A stretch of 64,000 nt of DNA from Microbulbifer sp. VAAF005 (lineage in GTDB: Bacteria; Pseudomonadota; Gammaproteobacteria; Pseudomonadales; Cellvibrionaceae): positions 4,273,001-4,337,000 of the forward strand of contig NZ_CP120233.1 in assembly GCF_030012985.1 (NCBI RefSeq). The letters run 5' to 3'. Of this stretch, positions 1 through 10,245 are shown piece by piece. Numbering within the stretch: the first letter of the stretch is position 1; every line of letters starts with the position of its first letter. The notes beneath the pieces were generated by a model. That model was not told the DNA's origin. It ran no database searches and saw only the letters and a program-made list of their open reading frames with translations. The position numbers and the translations under genes are program-made.

Positions 1-1
1 A

Positions 2-136
2 TTAAGTCTTTCCGCCTGGAGGGCTGCGCAGGTTGTTAATGATTTACACCGGGAATCCATATACGACAACCAGGAATCAAATAACTTTATGAACTGGATT
101 AGCCCTGGGAAAAACCTAGAGGCCGCAGTAGCCTAA
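2..136 (+). CDS. C-terminal tail of an unidentified protein, cut by the window edge
   Basis: One frame is open from base 2 to a TAA stop at 134-136, giving 44 residues and ending ...MNWISPGKNLEAAVA. A stem-loop with a T-run starts ten bases after the stop, as expected at the end of a real transcription unit, and that is the main reason for calling it. The start lies upstream of the window. I do not recognise the family, and the frame is short enough that chance openness cannot be excluded. Confidence 0.5.
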   Translation, partial: LSLSAWRAAQVVNDLHRESIYDNQESNNFMNWISPGKNLEAAVA

Positions 137-146
137 GGTAAATTCT

Positions 147-185
147 AATCAGTGGCTGAGTACTCTAATTCAGTCGCTGATTTTT
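147..185 (+). terminator. Rho-independent terminator after the partial gene
   Basis: AATCAGTGGCTGA pairs with TTCAGTCGCTGATT across a loop of about nine bases, allowing G-U pairs, and is followed directly by TTTTT. Confidence 0.65.
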
Positions 186-896
186 GGCTGCTGGCTACAA
201 GGCACTTTTGTCTAATAGACGATTGGTTTACGTGTGGCGGCCGTTAGTATGTAATTGACGTTGCCTTCTACCAGTTGGGCCATTTCAAGGCGTACTAATC
301 ATACGTCTTGCAGGTGATAAATAGCTATTGGATTTTCCCAGCCTTGATAAATGTCGGTATTTCGGCTAATAGATTGGTGGTCCAGTATTGACATGAAAAT
401 TATTATTCATGATTTGGATATTGAATAGTGATTTTTTTGGGACTTACTTTTAACATTTTTAAGTTCAGATTTTCTCGCCTGCGAATCACCTCAATTATAT
501 TTATTTTTGTTTAAACTTGTCCTCTTCTTGTGTTTACAGGGCTCTGTTTGGCGTAATAATAATAAAATCTATAGTTGTAAGTACTTTTATAGATATAACC
601 TTTCCCGATTTTAGTGATTCATCCTTTAGCAGAGTTTCATTTTAGTGCTTCTTCTCCACTAAAAGCTTCCTCCACTAATGCCTTAAAATGAGCTTTTTGA
701 AGTTTTGGTCTGACAATCACCCTATTGGTGCATGATCTTAAAAAGTTCCTTTTTACTCTTTATCGGTAGCACATTTTAGAGGCACATTAGCATTTTTATT
801 ATATTGATCCGCATTTAAGATCTTGGATTAATCACCACTTCTTTGAATTGCTTTTTAGATTAAAGGTGGCGTGTAAAGCTAGGTTAGCTTCCTTCC
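186..896. other. AT-rich intergenic stretch, no gene seen
   Basis: About 700 bases without a credible reading frame on either strand, rich in A and T, with many stop codons. I see no tRNA, repeat or clear promoter. It presumably holds the promoter of the frameshifted gene that starts at 897. Confidence 0.5.
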
Positions 897-1693
897 ATGT
901 GCAATACTTTTTGGGTACTGGACCACCAGTCTGGTGTGCAGTGGGCAAGGAGGGAATCTGCGATGCGTTTAAATTCAACTTTGGCTCAGGGCCGATATCA
1001 TTACAGTTGTGATGGTCGGGAGATGCCTGTACAGGATAGTTGGCAGCTCGGAGATGATGAGCAGGGGCGGCGCTCTCTTGTTAGCCGGCGCTTAGTGGGT
1101 GACAAGGGGTTCGGTATAGAGGTTTTTGCCTTTTTGGAGCAAGGGCTTGTGAGCGAGTGTGTGGTCCACTGGCGGGATGAAGTTGATAATGTAAGTGCTC
1201 ACTACAAGCTGTTGCCGAAGGGTGGGATGAAACCTGCGATAGGCGATGACATTCAAGCCAGTTGGACAGGTCCCAATGGCCCACAGCAACTTAGCCTTGA
1301 GGGGGAAGAGCGGCTTTTATTTCCTTTAATGCGGGTGTTTATGGGGCCGGTCTTGTCGAGATTAGTTCAATACGAGGGGGGCTGGAAGTTGTCTCACCAG
1401 ATATTGTCGACCCATCTCAGCGAGGTAAGCTGCTTTCCCCAAGGGTCAGCCACCGCACTGCAAGGCCAATGGCTGGGGATGTAGCGGGGCAGAGGTCCCA
1501 AGAGTTGGGTGCCGACATCAGTGCCTATATTTATCAAGGAGATGAAGCTGAGAGAGACGCCCATTGTTACGTAGATAGTCGAAGTTTACTAGTGGGGTAT
1601 GACTGGCCATCTAGCACTGGTCGTCTATGGCAGGTCAGGTTGAGAGATTTAGAGTGGTCATCGGACCTTCAGGGGTTACTATGGCCCAAATGA
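897..1693 (+). pseudogene. Hypothetical protein interrupted by a one-base frameshift at a G6 run
   Basis: The first frame (897-1484) is 195 codons. A second frame, open from before 1381 to a TGA at 1691-1693, continues the same protein. Adding one G to the G6 run at 1376-1381 joins them into about 265 codons, replacing an out-of-frame tail with a join reading ..QYEGGLEVVSPDIVDPSQ. The continuing frame is rich in charged and aromatic residues (..HCYVDSRSLLVGYDWPS..) and looks coding. No signal peptide or recognised domain is seen, so no function is proposed. The ATG at 897 lacks a good ribosome binding site; the ATG at 963 is an alternative. Confidence 0.6.
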
Positions 1694-1900
1694 ATAGACC
1701 AAATAACGATAATTGGTCACATGAATAAATTATTCTTTGGAATAATTGTTCGCCAGTATGTAATTGTTAAATTTTTTTCCTCTTTAAGTTGATAAAACGG
1801 CTTCTCAAGTCTGATTGGTTGTATTGTCACTATAATCGCAAAATTATGTAGTGGGACTTGTAAACCTCTCCAGTGTAAGCTTGCTCCATATTTGCAATAA

Positions 1901-3031
1901 ATGACTGGGGGAAGCGTTTTGTCCTACTATCGAAGAGGGGTCTATGCCGGGCTTACACTACTTTCTTCTTTTGGGTTAGTTGCACAGCCACCTGCGGCTT
2001 TTGCTGAAGATGTACCAGAATCAACTTTCTCTGTGGATGCAGGGGAAAGCCTGCAAACCCATCACAAACGTTGCCTGAATGAGCAAATTCTTGTTTCCGA
2101 TGCGGATGTCACAATAAGGGAAATTCGGCGTATCTGTGCTCAAAGAGTCCGGGCTGAACTGACCTTAGAAGAAGACCCTGTGATAGCGGAGTTCCTTGTT
2201 GATGAATATGAGGAAGAACTACCGACGGATAAAGTACTGCTAGGAGGAAGGGCTCAGGCGATCAAGGATGCTGCCAATAACCCGTTTACCTTGGCATCCC
2301 ATAAAACCAATTATGTGTTACCAATGGTCTACAACCCAGCTCCTGAAGAGGGTGGGTTGGCGGATATTGAGGGGCTAGCTGAGGCGGAGGAGCTGGATAA
2401 TGTCGAAGTCCAATTCCAGCTATCTGTACAGGTGCCTGTTTGGCGTGGTTTTTTAGGCCGGGCTTCCGTGTTGAGTGTAGCCTATACAAATCGTAGCTTT
2501 TGGCAGGCGTATAACGATGATGATTCTTCTCCCTTCCGCGAGACAAATCACGAGCCAGAATTAATTTTAAGTTGGCTCAATGACTGGAGCGTGTTCGGTT
2601 GGAATAATGTGGCCAATCAAGTGGCGATTAACCACCAGTCAAATGGGCGTAGTGAGCCTTACTCCCGCAGCTGGAATAGGGTATATGCGAACTTTATTTT
2701 TGAACGTGATAATTATTCGATAAGCCTGAAACCCTGGTATAGGCTACCAGAGGACAAGGATGATGATGATAACCCGGATATTGAGCACTACCTTGGGCAT
2801 TTCGAATTGGGTGGGCGTTACCGCGATGGGGGCCACACTGTATCCGTAATGTTGCGCAATAATTTGCGTTCAGATAATCGCGGTGCTGTGGAGTTGACCT
2901 GGGGCTTCCCTTTGGGTAGGCGTGTCGACGGATATATCCGTTATTTCAATGGGTATGGTGAGAGTCTCCTTGATTACGATGAATCGGTACAGACATTAGG
3001 CTTTGGTTTTGTTTTAGCCCAGGGGTTCTAA
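1901..3031 (+). CDS. pldA: Outer membrane phospholipase A (OMPLA)
   Basis: A 376-residue outer membrane beta-barrel phospholipase that hydrolyses acyl chains of phospholipids misplaced in the outer leaflet. The N-terminus carries a hydrophobic segment and a signal-peptidase-like site near PAAFA-ED. The active-site block INHQSNGRS...SRSWNRVY contains the catalytic triad His245, Ser247 and Asn259, with the same spacing as His142/Ser144/Asn156 of the E. coli enzyme. The motif NNPFTLASHKTNYVLP before the barrel is also typical. A non-barrel region of about 110 residues follows the signal, longer than in E. coli (289 residues). The barrel ends with an aromatic-flanked strand GFGFVLAQGF. It appears to be a single-gene unit. 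Confidence 0.93.
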   Translation: MTGGSVLSYYRRGVYAGLTLLSSFGLVAQPPAAFAEDVPESTFSVDAGESLQTHHKRCLNEQILVSDADVTIREIRRICAQRVRAELTLEEDPVIAEFLVDEYEEELPTDKVLLGGRAQAIKDAANNPFTLASHKTNYVLPMVYNPAPEEGGLADIEGLAEAEELDNVEVQFQLSVQVPVWRGFLGRASVLSVAYTNRSFWQAYNDDDSSPFRETNHEPELILSWLNDWSVFGWNNVANQVAINHQSNGRSEPYSRSWNRVYANFIFERDNYSISLKPWYRLPEDKDDDDNPDIEHYLGHFELGGRYRDGGHTVSVMLRNNLRSDNRGAVELTWGFPLGRRVDGYIRYFNGYGESLLDYDESVQTLGFGFVLAQGF

Positions 3032-3112
3032 TTTCAATGGCGAGAGTGTATCCAAGACAAATAGGCTCTCGTTTTCCCTTTTTTCAAGCTGACTCATTAT
3101 CAGGGTATATTC

Positions 3113-3517
3113 ATGGCCTTTGATGATAGTTACCGCCTCAGTGCCCACGCAGTAATAACTAATCCTTATGGAGAAGTATTGCAGCTGAAAGCGACCTATG
3201 CGGAGCGCGGGTGGGGGCTACCCGGTGGCGCACTAGACCCGGGTGAAACTGCCCATGAGGCTCTGGTGCGGGAGTGCCATGAAGAGCTTGGTAAGGAGGT
3301 ACAGATTGAGTATCTCAGTGGCGTGTACTACCACAACGCTTATAATTCACACGTTTTTATTTTTCGAGCCCATTTTACCAGTGGTGGAAGCTGCGTTCTT
3401 TCTGATGAACATTCACATTGGGCTTACTTTCCCCTGGACAGATTATCTGAGGTTCAGCGCCACAGGGTCGAGGACTGCCTGAGCTTTAACGGCATTGTGC
3501 GTAGCGCAAAGTTCTAA
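3113..3517 (+). CDS. Nudix hydrolase
   Basis: A 134-residue single-domain Nudix protein. The Nudix box is complete: GALDPGE, seven residues, then RECHEELGK, matching GX5EX7REUXEEXGU, so the metal-binding glutamates are present. These enzymes cleave nucleoside diphosphates linked to another moiety. The substrate cannot be read from the sequence; size and motif also fit a MutT-like or dinucleoside polyphosphate hydrolase. It stands alone 81 bases after pldA in the same direction, so co-transcription is possible but unproven. Confidence 0.85.
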   Translation: MAFDDSYRLSAHAVITNPYGEVLQLKATYAERGWGLPGGALDPGETAHEALVRECHEELGKEVQIEYLSGVYYHNAYNSHVFIFRAHFTSGGSCVLSDEHSHWAYFPLDRLSEVQRHRVEDCLSFNGIVRSAKF

Positions 3518-3560
3518 CTTTATTATCTTCCTTGGCAATAGATCTGGTGTGCCAAGGTAC

Positions 3561-3581
3561 ATTTGGCGAAAATCGCCAAAT
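3561..3581 (+). terminator. Perfect 9-bp stem-loop downstream of the Nudix gene
   Basis: ATTTGGCGA and TCGCCAAAT pair perfectly over an AAA loop, 43 bases after the Nudix stop. There is no T-run, so termination is uncertain. Confidence 0.35.
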
Positions 3582-3767
3582 GCGTTGTAGTCGCAGAATT
3601 CCCCTCTCTCCTACATTAGTATTTGCCTCCTGGTGTTTAATGCCCTGGAATTCCAGAGCCTTCGCAGTTCGCGGGCGCTTTATAAAAGTAAATAAAATCA
3701 AATAGTTAATAAATAATTGATACAGCAGGCTGTACAAAGCTGCAAGCTATGCTGATGGATAAGAATT

Positions 3768-5819
3768 ATGGGTTTGGATTTGAAGATGCCTGAGCTGGGC
3801 AACCTAAGTGAAAGCAGCCATAAATTAGAGTGCCGAGTCGCTCTGGTCAGTTCTGATAGCAAATTGGCCAATGAGTGGGTAAGTGCCCTCAATAATACGG
3901 CAGCAGTACATGACAATCCTTTTGGTCTCCATTTTATGGTAGTGGCCCCCTCTGAAGCTGAAAGGTTGGCAAAAGAAGAGGACTGTCTCCAGGCAGTTAT
4001 TGTTGATGGTGGCAGCGATGGAAAGGGGTTGGATTCTGCAGATGACCTAGCTGACCGGATTCATGTATTGCGTTCCCAGCTTAATATCTTCCTAGTTGCC
4101 CATAGTGGTTTTGCCGGCACAACGTCAAAATCAAGCAAAACTGCTTCCAAATCCATAGCCAATTTACGCCGTCGTTTTGATGAGTTATTCGATCGTCGTG
4201 AAGGTAACTTCAACCACATGTTCCGCTTGGTGCAGGCATTTATTGCTCGTAGGGCTTCGACGCCTTTTGCCGATACCCTGAAAGAATACGTCTTCTCTGC
4301 TCGGGATGCTTGGCACACCCCAGGCCACTCTGGAGGTGATAGCTTGCGAAATAGTCCCTGGGTAGGGGATTTTTATCGTTTTATGGGGGAGCATATCTTC
4401 AATACGGATTTGTCCGTGTCGGTTCAAGTGCTGGATAGTTTACTCGAGCCCCATTCCGTTATTCAGGAGGCCCAGGACTTGGCGGCTCAGGCTTTCGGAG
4501 CTCGTCATACCTTTTTCCTGACTAACGGTACCTCTACCGCAAATAAAGTGGTTATTCAGCAAATTCTTGGTGGTGGTGGGAAAATCATTGTTGACCAGGC
4601 TTGTCACAAATCTGTTCATCACGCGATTGTGATGAACCGGTGTGAGCCGGTTTATTTGAAGTCTGTCCTGCATCCAGAGTTTGGAATTTACGGACCGGTG
4701 AAGCGTTCCGATATAGAAGCCGCCCTTGATGAGCACAGTGATGCGCGCCTGTTGGTAATTACTTCCTGTACCTATGATGGACTGCGCTACGATCTCAAGC
4801 CAATTATTGACTACGCCCATGAGCGAGGCGTGAAAGTATTGGTGGATGAGGCTTGGTTTGCTCATGGTTTCTTCCATCCTGAGCTGCGTCCTACTGCACT
4901 GGAGTGTGGTGCAGATTATGTGACGCAAAGTACCCATAAAATGCTATCCGCTTTCTCCCAGGCCAGCATGATTCACGTGCAAGATCCGGATTTCGATGAA
5001 TTCCGTTTTCGTGAGAATCTGAATATGCATGCCTCTACCAGCCCTCAATACGCAATGATTGCGAGCCTCGATGTGGCCCGTAAGCAAATGGCGATGGAGG
5101 GGTATGGCCGCTTGAAGCAATGCTTGCAAATGGTGGAAACCTTACGTAACGCCGTAAATGAAACTGGCGTATTCCGTGCACTGACTCGTGATGACTTAAT
5201 TGCTGATCCCCTTGCCGGTGATAATATTCGTCTCGATCCCACCAAGGTGACAATTGATATTTCCAAGAGTGGTTACTCTGGAAATGAGATGCAGATTAAA
5301 TTATTTGATCAGTATGGTATCCAGGTAGAAAAGACCACCTACAATACCATCACTGTGCTTGTTACTCTCGGTAGCACAGAGAGCAAGTTGCTTCGCTTGA
5401 TACATGCACTTAAGCAATTGGCCGGAAGTACTCAAAAACGCATTCATATTGGGTCACCGCGGCGCCTGCCAGAATTTACCCGGTTTACTTGTTTGCCGGC
5501 AGATGCCTACTTTTCGGAAGCAGAAGAATTGCCGTTGATGGATAATGGCACAGAAGCCATCGAAAATTTGGTAGGTCGAACCAGTGCCGATGAAATTGTT
5601 CCCTATCCCCCTGGCATTCCAGTTCTTGTACCTGGCCAGGAAATTTCGGCTCAAATAGTACAATTCTTACAGCAGCTTCTTCAGGGGCAGAATACAACGG
5701 AAATCCACGGCCTAATTTTCCGCTCTGATGAGCCAATGCTAAGGGTGGTTAAGGAAACCCCTAAAGCTAAGCCTGGCAAGGCGCAATCTTCCGCAGAAAA
5801 AAAGGCAGGAAAATCATAA
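3768..5819 (+). CDS. Orn/Lys/Arg decarboxylase family protein (PLP-dependent)
   Basis: A 683-residue fold-type I PLP enzyme of the inducible ornithine/lysine/arginine decarboxylase family, which makes diamines or agmatine from basic amino acids. An N-terminal receiver-like 'wing' region (about 1-130) is followed by the signature DAWHTPGHSGG, the cofactor-binding NGTSTANK, a conserved DEAW and the Schiff-base lysine in TQSTHKML, which is Lys391. The C-terminal domain of about 200 residues ends in a Lys/Ala-rich tail. It is shorter than AdiA or LdcI (about 715-755). Which amino acid it uses cannot be decided by eye. A short-chain dehydrogenase follows after 28 bases, suggesting an operon. Confidence 0.88.
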   Translation: MGLDLKMPELGNLSESSHKLECRVALVSSDSKLANEWVSALNNTAAVHDNPFGLHFMVVAPSEAERLAKEEDCLQAVIVDGGSDGKGLDSADDLADRIHVLRSQLNIFLVAHSGFAGTTSKSSKTASKSIANLRRRFDELFDRREGNFNHMFRLVQAFIARRASTPFADTLKEYVFSARDAWHTPGHSGGDSLRNSPWVGDFYRFMGEHIFNTDLSVSVQVLDSLLEPHSVIQEAQDLAAQAFGARHTFFLTNGTSTANKVVIQQILGGGGKIIVDQACHKSVHHAIVMNRCEPVYLKSVLHPEFGIYGPVKRSDIEAALDEHSDARLLVITSCTYDGLRYDLKPIIDYAHERGVKVLVDEAWFAHGFFHPELRPTALECGADYVTQSTHKMLSAFSQASMIHVQDPDFDEFRFRENLNMHASTSPQYAMIASLDVARKQMAMEGYGRLKQCLQMVETLRNAVNETGVFRALTRDDLIADPLAGDNIRLDPTKVTIDISKSGYSGNEMQIKLFDQYGIQVEKTTYNTITVLVTLGSTESKLLRLIHALKQLAGSTQKRIHIGSPRRLPEFTRFTCLPADAYFSEAEELPLMDNGTEAIENLVGRTSADEIVPYPPGIPVLVPGQEISAQIVQFLQQLLQGQNTTEIHGLIFRSDEPMLRVVKETPKAKPGKAQSSAEKKAGKS

Positions 5820-5847
5820 CACTTCATAATCCGGCACGGAGCCCGGT

Positions 5848-6588
5848 ATGCTTGAAAGTCCACAATCTGTGTTAATTGCCGGTGCCTCCGGCGGAATTGC
5901 ACAGGCTATTGGCGCCGAAATTATTCGGCGCCATCCTCAGGTTACTCTATTGACCCTGAGCCGAATTACAGTCGACATGATTCCTGGTCATGTTGGAGAG
6001 CGTCATCATTTATCTGTTTCCCTAGAGGAGGCGGAGTCTATTGATATCGTTGAAAATTTTTTGGCAGAGCACTCTGAACCCCCAGATTGGGTAATATGTT
6101 GCTGTGGAATTTTACACGATGAATTTCACGGACCTGAAAAGTCCCTATCGCAATGTGATGATCACTGGTTGTTACAGTCTATGCAGGTCAATGTACTTTC
6201 CCATGTACATTTAGCACGGGCACTAGATGGATTCTTACGGCGTAGGCACCCTTTGTTGTGGGCATCACTTTCAGCAAAGGTGGGAAGTATTACGGATAAT
6301 CACCTTGGTGGTTGGTACAGTTATCGCACCAGCAAAGCAGCATTAAATATGCTGGTTAAAAATCTATCTATTGAGTGGGCGCGAAAACTGGAAGAGAGTT
6401 GCGTAGTCGCAATTCATCCAGGTACAACAGATACTTCACTATCCAAACCTTTTCAAGCTAATTTGCCGCCAAGCAAACTTTACAGTCCTGAATTGAGCGC
6501 TAATCGTATTGTGGATGTCTTAAATCAGTTGACACGACTAGATACTGGTAAATTATTATCCTGGGATGGAAGCCAGATACCCTGGTAG
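5848..6588 (+). CDS. Short-chain dehydrogenase/reductase family protein
   Basis: A 246-residue SDR protein. The nucleotide-binding motif GASGGIAQAIG is near the N-terminus (about 12-22), a Cys/Gly-rich NAG-like segment ICCCGILHD follows, and the active site has Ser in WASLSAKVGS and YSYRTSKAALNM, giving the YxxxK dyad. These enzymes perform NAD(P)H-dependent reductions or oxidations. The overall form resembles proteins annotated as C-factor-like SDRs in pseudomonads. Its position right after the decarboxylase suggests co-transcription, but no shared pathway is apparent. Confidence 0.8.
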   Translation: MLESPQSVLIAGASGGIAQAIGAEIIRRHPQVTLLTLSRITVDMIPGHVGERHHLSVSLEEAESIDIVENFLAEHSEPPDWVICCCGILHDEFHGPEKSLSQCDDHWLLQSMQVNVLSHVHLARALDGFLRRRHPLLWASLSAKVGSITDNHLGGWYSYRTSKAALNMLVKNLSIEWARKLEESCVVAIHPGTTDTSLSKPFQANLPPSKLYSPELSANRIVDVLNQLTRLDTGKLLSWDGSQIPW

Positions 6589-6660
6589 TAACTGTGTTTG
6601 AACTATTTACGATAATTAGAAACCGTCTGACTTCTAAAAACCGGGAAAGCTCTCTGCTAT

Positions 6661-8318
6661 TTATGTTACAAGAGGGTTGCCCCGATCCAGTAACGTTTTG
6701 ATATCGATACCAGTTGGTAGGCATCCAGTATTTTGTAAACCACTGGCTCCTATTCTTGATTTAATGAAGGCATCAGTGACACAGGAGCTACTTCCTTGTA
6801 AGAGAAGATGAGCCTGCATGGTAAGGGCCATTTGATCAACAATATGGCGAGCACGATATTCAAATTGATTTAGGTCAGAAAGTTCATTTCTTAGCTTGTC
6901 AACAGCTGTATCAAATAAAGTATTTATACCTCGGCTAATCCCCAGTTCATCGAACCAGTGACTAATAACGGTTGGTGTTTTTGTGATGGCGCGCAAAACA
7001 TCAAGTGCTTGAATATTGCCTGATCCTTCCCAGATTGCGTTAATTGGCGCATCTCGATACAGTCGTGCCGTAATAAAGTTTTCAATGGCGCCGTTTCCCC
7101 CCAGGCACTCCATGGCTTCATATGCGTGATGGGGACTGCGTTTGCATATCCAGTATTTGCCCACTGCGGCCCCCAGCCTGAGCAGCATTCTCTCATGCTC
7201 GCTGTCCTCTTGGTCCATAGCTTTGGCCATACGCATGGAAAGAGCAATTGAACCCTCAACTTCCAGTTGTAGATCAGCCAGAACATTTTGCATTAGTGGT
7301 TGATCAATCAGTTTTTTGCCAAATGCTTTACGCCCACTTGCGTTATATATTGCCTGGATAACTGCTTGCCGCTGGCCTGCTGTTGAGCCGACCATACAAT
7401 CAAATCGTGTAAGCGCTACCATCTTTATAATGGCACTGATTCCTCGCCCCTCTTCCCCAATCAGCCAGCCTAATGCGCCGCGTATTTCAACTTCTGAAGA
7501 TGCATTGGATACATTGCCGCATTTTGTTTTCAAACGTTGAATTTCAAGCTGATTTTTCGATCCATCAGGCCTCCATCGCGGAACTAGAAAACAGGATAGG
7601 CCGCTTGGGGTTTGCGCAAGAATTAAAAAGGCATCGCACATAGGCGCAGACATAAACCATTTATGTCCAAATAATTCATAAGTACTTTCTTCGAGAGGGA
7701 GGGCAGTAGTGGTATTTGCCCTGACATCTGACCCCCCTGTTTTTCTGTCATACCCATGCCTATGGTCAGTGAGCTTTTTTCAAAATAGGGGCGATTACTT
7801 CCGTCATAAGTTCGATTGGTTATCTTGGGGATCCACTCGTTGGCGATTTTAGGGTTTAGCTTGATAGAAGGAACTGAGGCGAAAGTCATAGTGATGGGGC
7901 ATCCATGCCCTGCCTCAAGTTGTGAATGTAGTAAGTTTTTTGCGGCTCTGGCGACATTGGCTCCAGGACGAGGGTCAGTCCAGGGAGAGCTATGTAAGCC
8001 TTCGGAGAGTGCAAGTTGCATAAGTTGATGGTAGGAGGGGTGGTACCTAACCAGATCGATGCGATGACCAGAGCGATCATGACTTTCAAAGATAGGTTTA
8101 AACTCGTTGGCGGCATAACCTCGCTCAATCATTTCCGGTCTACCACATACTTCCCCATAGCGCTCCAGTTCTTCTTTCGCCCAGTATGCTCCATTGACAT
8201 GTACGGCTTCCTGTAATGCCTGATCGCCAATATAGAGGTTATGGCCAGATAGAGGGCGTGGTTGATTGGTAACTTGATATGTGGGGTTATAACTTGGCGT
8301 ATAACTCTTACTGTTCAT
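6661..8318 (-). pseudogene. aidB: AidB-like acyl-CoA dehydrogenase, split by a one-base frameshift
   Basis: Two overlapping frames on the minus strand (8318 down to 7623, and 7653 down to 6661) together make a full AidB-like flavoprotein of about 552 residues. The first ends out of frame just after the FAD-domain motif GMGMTEKQGG. Adding one base to the C6 run at 7732-7737 (G on the coding strand) restores GGSDVRANTT and then runs into ELFGHKWFMSAPMCDAF, exactly as in the family. The C-terminal half carries the ECLGGNGAIENFITARLYRD and INAIWEGSGNIQALDVLRA signatures. AidB is a DNA-binding acyl-CoA dehydrogenase homologue of the adaptive response to alkylation. Either the base call is wrong or the gene is freshly broken. 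Confidence 0.85.
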
Positions 8319-9128
8319 ATCTTTACCTTAGAAAATGTGTCTATTTGGGAGAGTTTTTGCATAGCCCCTAAATACCCCTACAGAGCTTATAGCTGCAGTT
8401 GATTAGATCCAGCAACTGTAGTTCATTGCAAGGCTTCTTCTTCGGATCTTTCAGAGGCACCGTCACATGGTACGAAATCATAAGTTGTACAGTTTTACTA
8501 ATTGCGCGAAGGGATAATTTCAATGCATAGCTGAATGTGAGTATAAAACAAGTTTTTTTCTGATTACTATTTAAGCTCTTTACCTGCAGTGAGTTATTTT
8601 GCTGTTTTTATTTTCAAAGATGGGTTTTATTGATTCACAGAGGTATTTATTCGATCAAATATGGCTTAAAAGTAATGAATTGAAATTTATATTTTATTGC
8701 TATCGAATACCATTTTGTCATCTTGTCTCTAATGAGACTCGAACCATCTTATGTTTGTCACCTCATTGTCGATAAAGGAGTTCTTCATTGCAAATTAAGC
8801 GAAATTAATCGGTTAATACTGTCGACTAGTCCAAAAAAAATGAAGCTTTTGGGGTTCTAATTCTGCTCAAAAATCTATACCAAAGCATGTTGATTTTTTA
8901 ATTCAGCTTATCTATCCGTGATACCTTTGTATTACAAAATGGTATGAGGGAACCAGGTTGGCACACTTAAGATTGAATTTTTGATATCTAGATCACTACT
9001 GGTTGCAGTAAGTGAGTTGATCGAATAGATTTAGCTCACAGCGTAAGATGAGCGCGAGAAATTAATTAAAAATAGTAAGGCTGGTAACAGGCCGAAATAT
9101 AAAGGGACCGCACATTGGGGGAACCCAG
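8319..9128. other. AT-rich regulatory region between aidB and csgD
   Basis: About 810 bases separate the divergent aidB and csgD genes, with no coding frame. Curli master regulators usually have long, heavily regulated upstream regions, and this one fits that picture in length and AT content. I could not assign individual promoter or operator sites with confidence. Confidence 0.45.
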
Positions 9129-9812
9129 ATGAACTTGCATAAGGATTATGCACCACTAAAGGTTGTTAGCCCTAAGTCAGAAAAGTCAGGGGTTACAGTT
9201 GCCTTTTTAACCGCATGCGTCAATCTTCAGTCCTCAATTTTTGCAGGGCGAATTGAAGATGAGTTTAAGACTACTTGCGCTATTCTGCAGCGCTCTACAC
9301 TTTCTTCTCTAAGTGGTATTAAGGCTGAATACCTACTTCTAGATTGTGCCGATATTTCCTCTCCGGATCTTGAGCAGCTTTTGCGGGAAATACACTCGTT
9401 ACCAACCCCTCCTAATCTTGTGTTGATCAATGTTGATCAAAGTTCAGATATTGATTTTGTTCTTCACTGGGAAAAGGTTCTTGGCTTGATACCCTCGGAG
9501 TGTGAAGCAAAAGTCATTATGGAGAGGTTGGGTAGGATATTCTCAGGAGAGTATTGGTTTCCAAGGGATGTTCTTCATAATTTCCTCAGGCAACACAGAA
9601 AGCCAAAAAAATGGTGTGATAAAGCCTCTAATCTTACTCAAAGAGAGAGGCAAATTTTACAGCTGATCTGTGACTGCAATACAAACGCTAATATAGCTGA
9701 AACACTTTGTGTTAGTGAGCATACTGTTAAGAGTCATCTCTATAAAATCTATAGAAAAATAGGCTGTAAAAATCGTCTCGAAGCAAGTAGTTGGGCCAGT
9801 CAAAACTTGTAA
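9129..9812 (+). CDS. csgD: LuxR-family regulator, CsgD-like
   Basis: A 227-residue regulator with a C-terminal LuxR-type helix-turn-helix: LTQRERQILQLICDCNTNAN, then IAETLCVSEHTVKSHLYKIY and RKIGCKNRLEAS. The N-terminal part resembles a degenerate receiver domain without an obvious phospho-acceptor block, as in E. coli CsgD. It is the first gene of the curli cluster and is followed four bases after its stop by csgE, which supports the CsgD assignment over a generic LuxR protein. It probably activates transcription of the curli structural genes. Confidence 0.85.
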   Translation: MNLHKDYAPLKVVSPKSEKSGVTVAFLTACVNLQSSIFAGRIEDEFKTTCAILQRSTLSSLSGIKAEYLLLDCADISSPDLEQLLREIHSLPTPPNLVLINVDQSSDIDFVLHWEKVLGLIPSECEAKVIMERLGRIFSGEYWFPRDVLHNFLRQHRKPKKWCDKASNLTQRERQILQLICDCNTNANIAETLCVSEHTVKSHLYKIYRKIGCKNRLEASSWASQNL

Positions 9813-9816
9813 TATT

Positions 9817-10245
9817 ATGAAATCAATATTTTTGCGTGCAGCTGTGTTTGCGGCTGCACTTTCGTGTATCTTTTGCAAAAGTCATGCGCAAGAAGCAGAT
9901 AATCAAAGTGGAGAGGAATCCCTACTTACTGGATTAGTTATTGATAATACGGTAAGTGGTATTGGCCATGAATTTGCCAGATCTCTTTCTATTTATATTA
10001 CAACCAATTTACAAGGTTTTGATTATAACCTTACTGTTCATGAGAGGCCATCCGCTAGATGGGGGAGTGTTGTCTGGGTGACTTATGAAAGTCAGCAGGT
10101 TTTCAAGACTGTTATTTACCCTGGGCGTAGAAAGTTTGGTGCAGTTGTCGAACAGGCCGCTTCACAAATAAATAATAATGTTCGGCAGCAGAGGTTGCAG
10201 GAACTTTTATCTCAAAATATTGATTTGGCGGGGGATGAAATATAA
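9817..10245 (+). CDS. csgE: Curli assembly/transport protein CsgE
   Basis: A 142-residue periplasmic accessory protein with a signal peptide ending near SHAQEAD. Family landmarks are GLVIDNTVSGIGHEF near the start of the mature protein and the HERPSARWGS block followed by alternating beta strands. CsgE caps the CsgG pore and directs curlin subunits to it. The stop codon overlaps the csgF start (TAATG at 10243-10247), a sign of translational coupling. Confidence 0.93.
   Translation: MKSIFLRAAVFAAALSCIFCKSHAQEADNQSGEESLLTGLVIDNTVSGIGHEFARSLSIYITTNLQGFDYNLTVHERPSARWGSVVWVTYESQQVFKTVIYPGRRKFGAVVEQAASQINNNVRQQRLQELLSQNIDLAGDEI

Noticed and set aside
1728..1747. Inverted repeat AATTATTC/GAATAATT after the first hypothetical gene
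   Set aside because: Pure AT stem in AT-rich DNA without a T-run; too weak to call a terminator.
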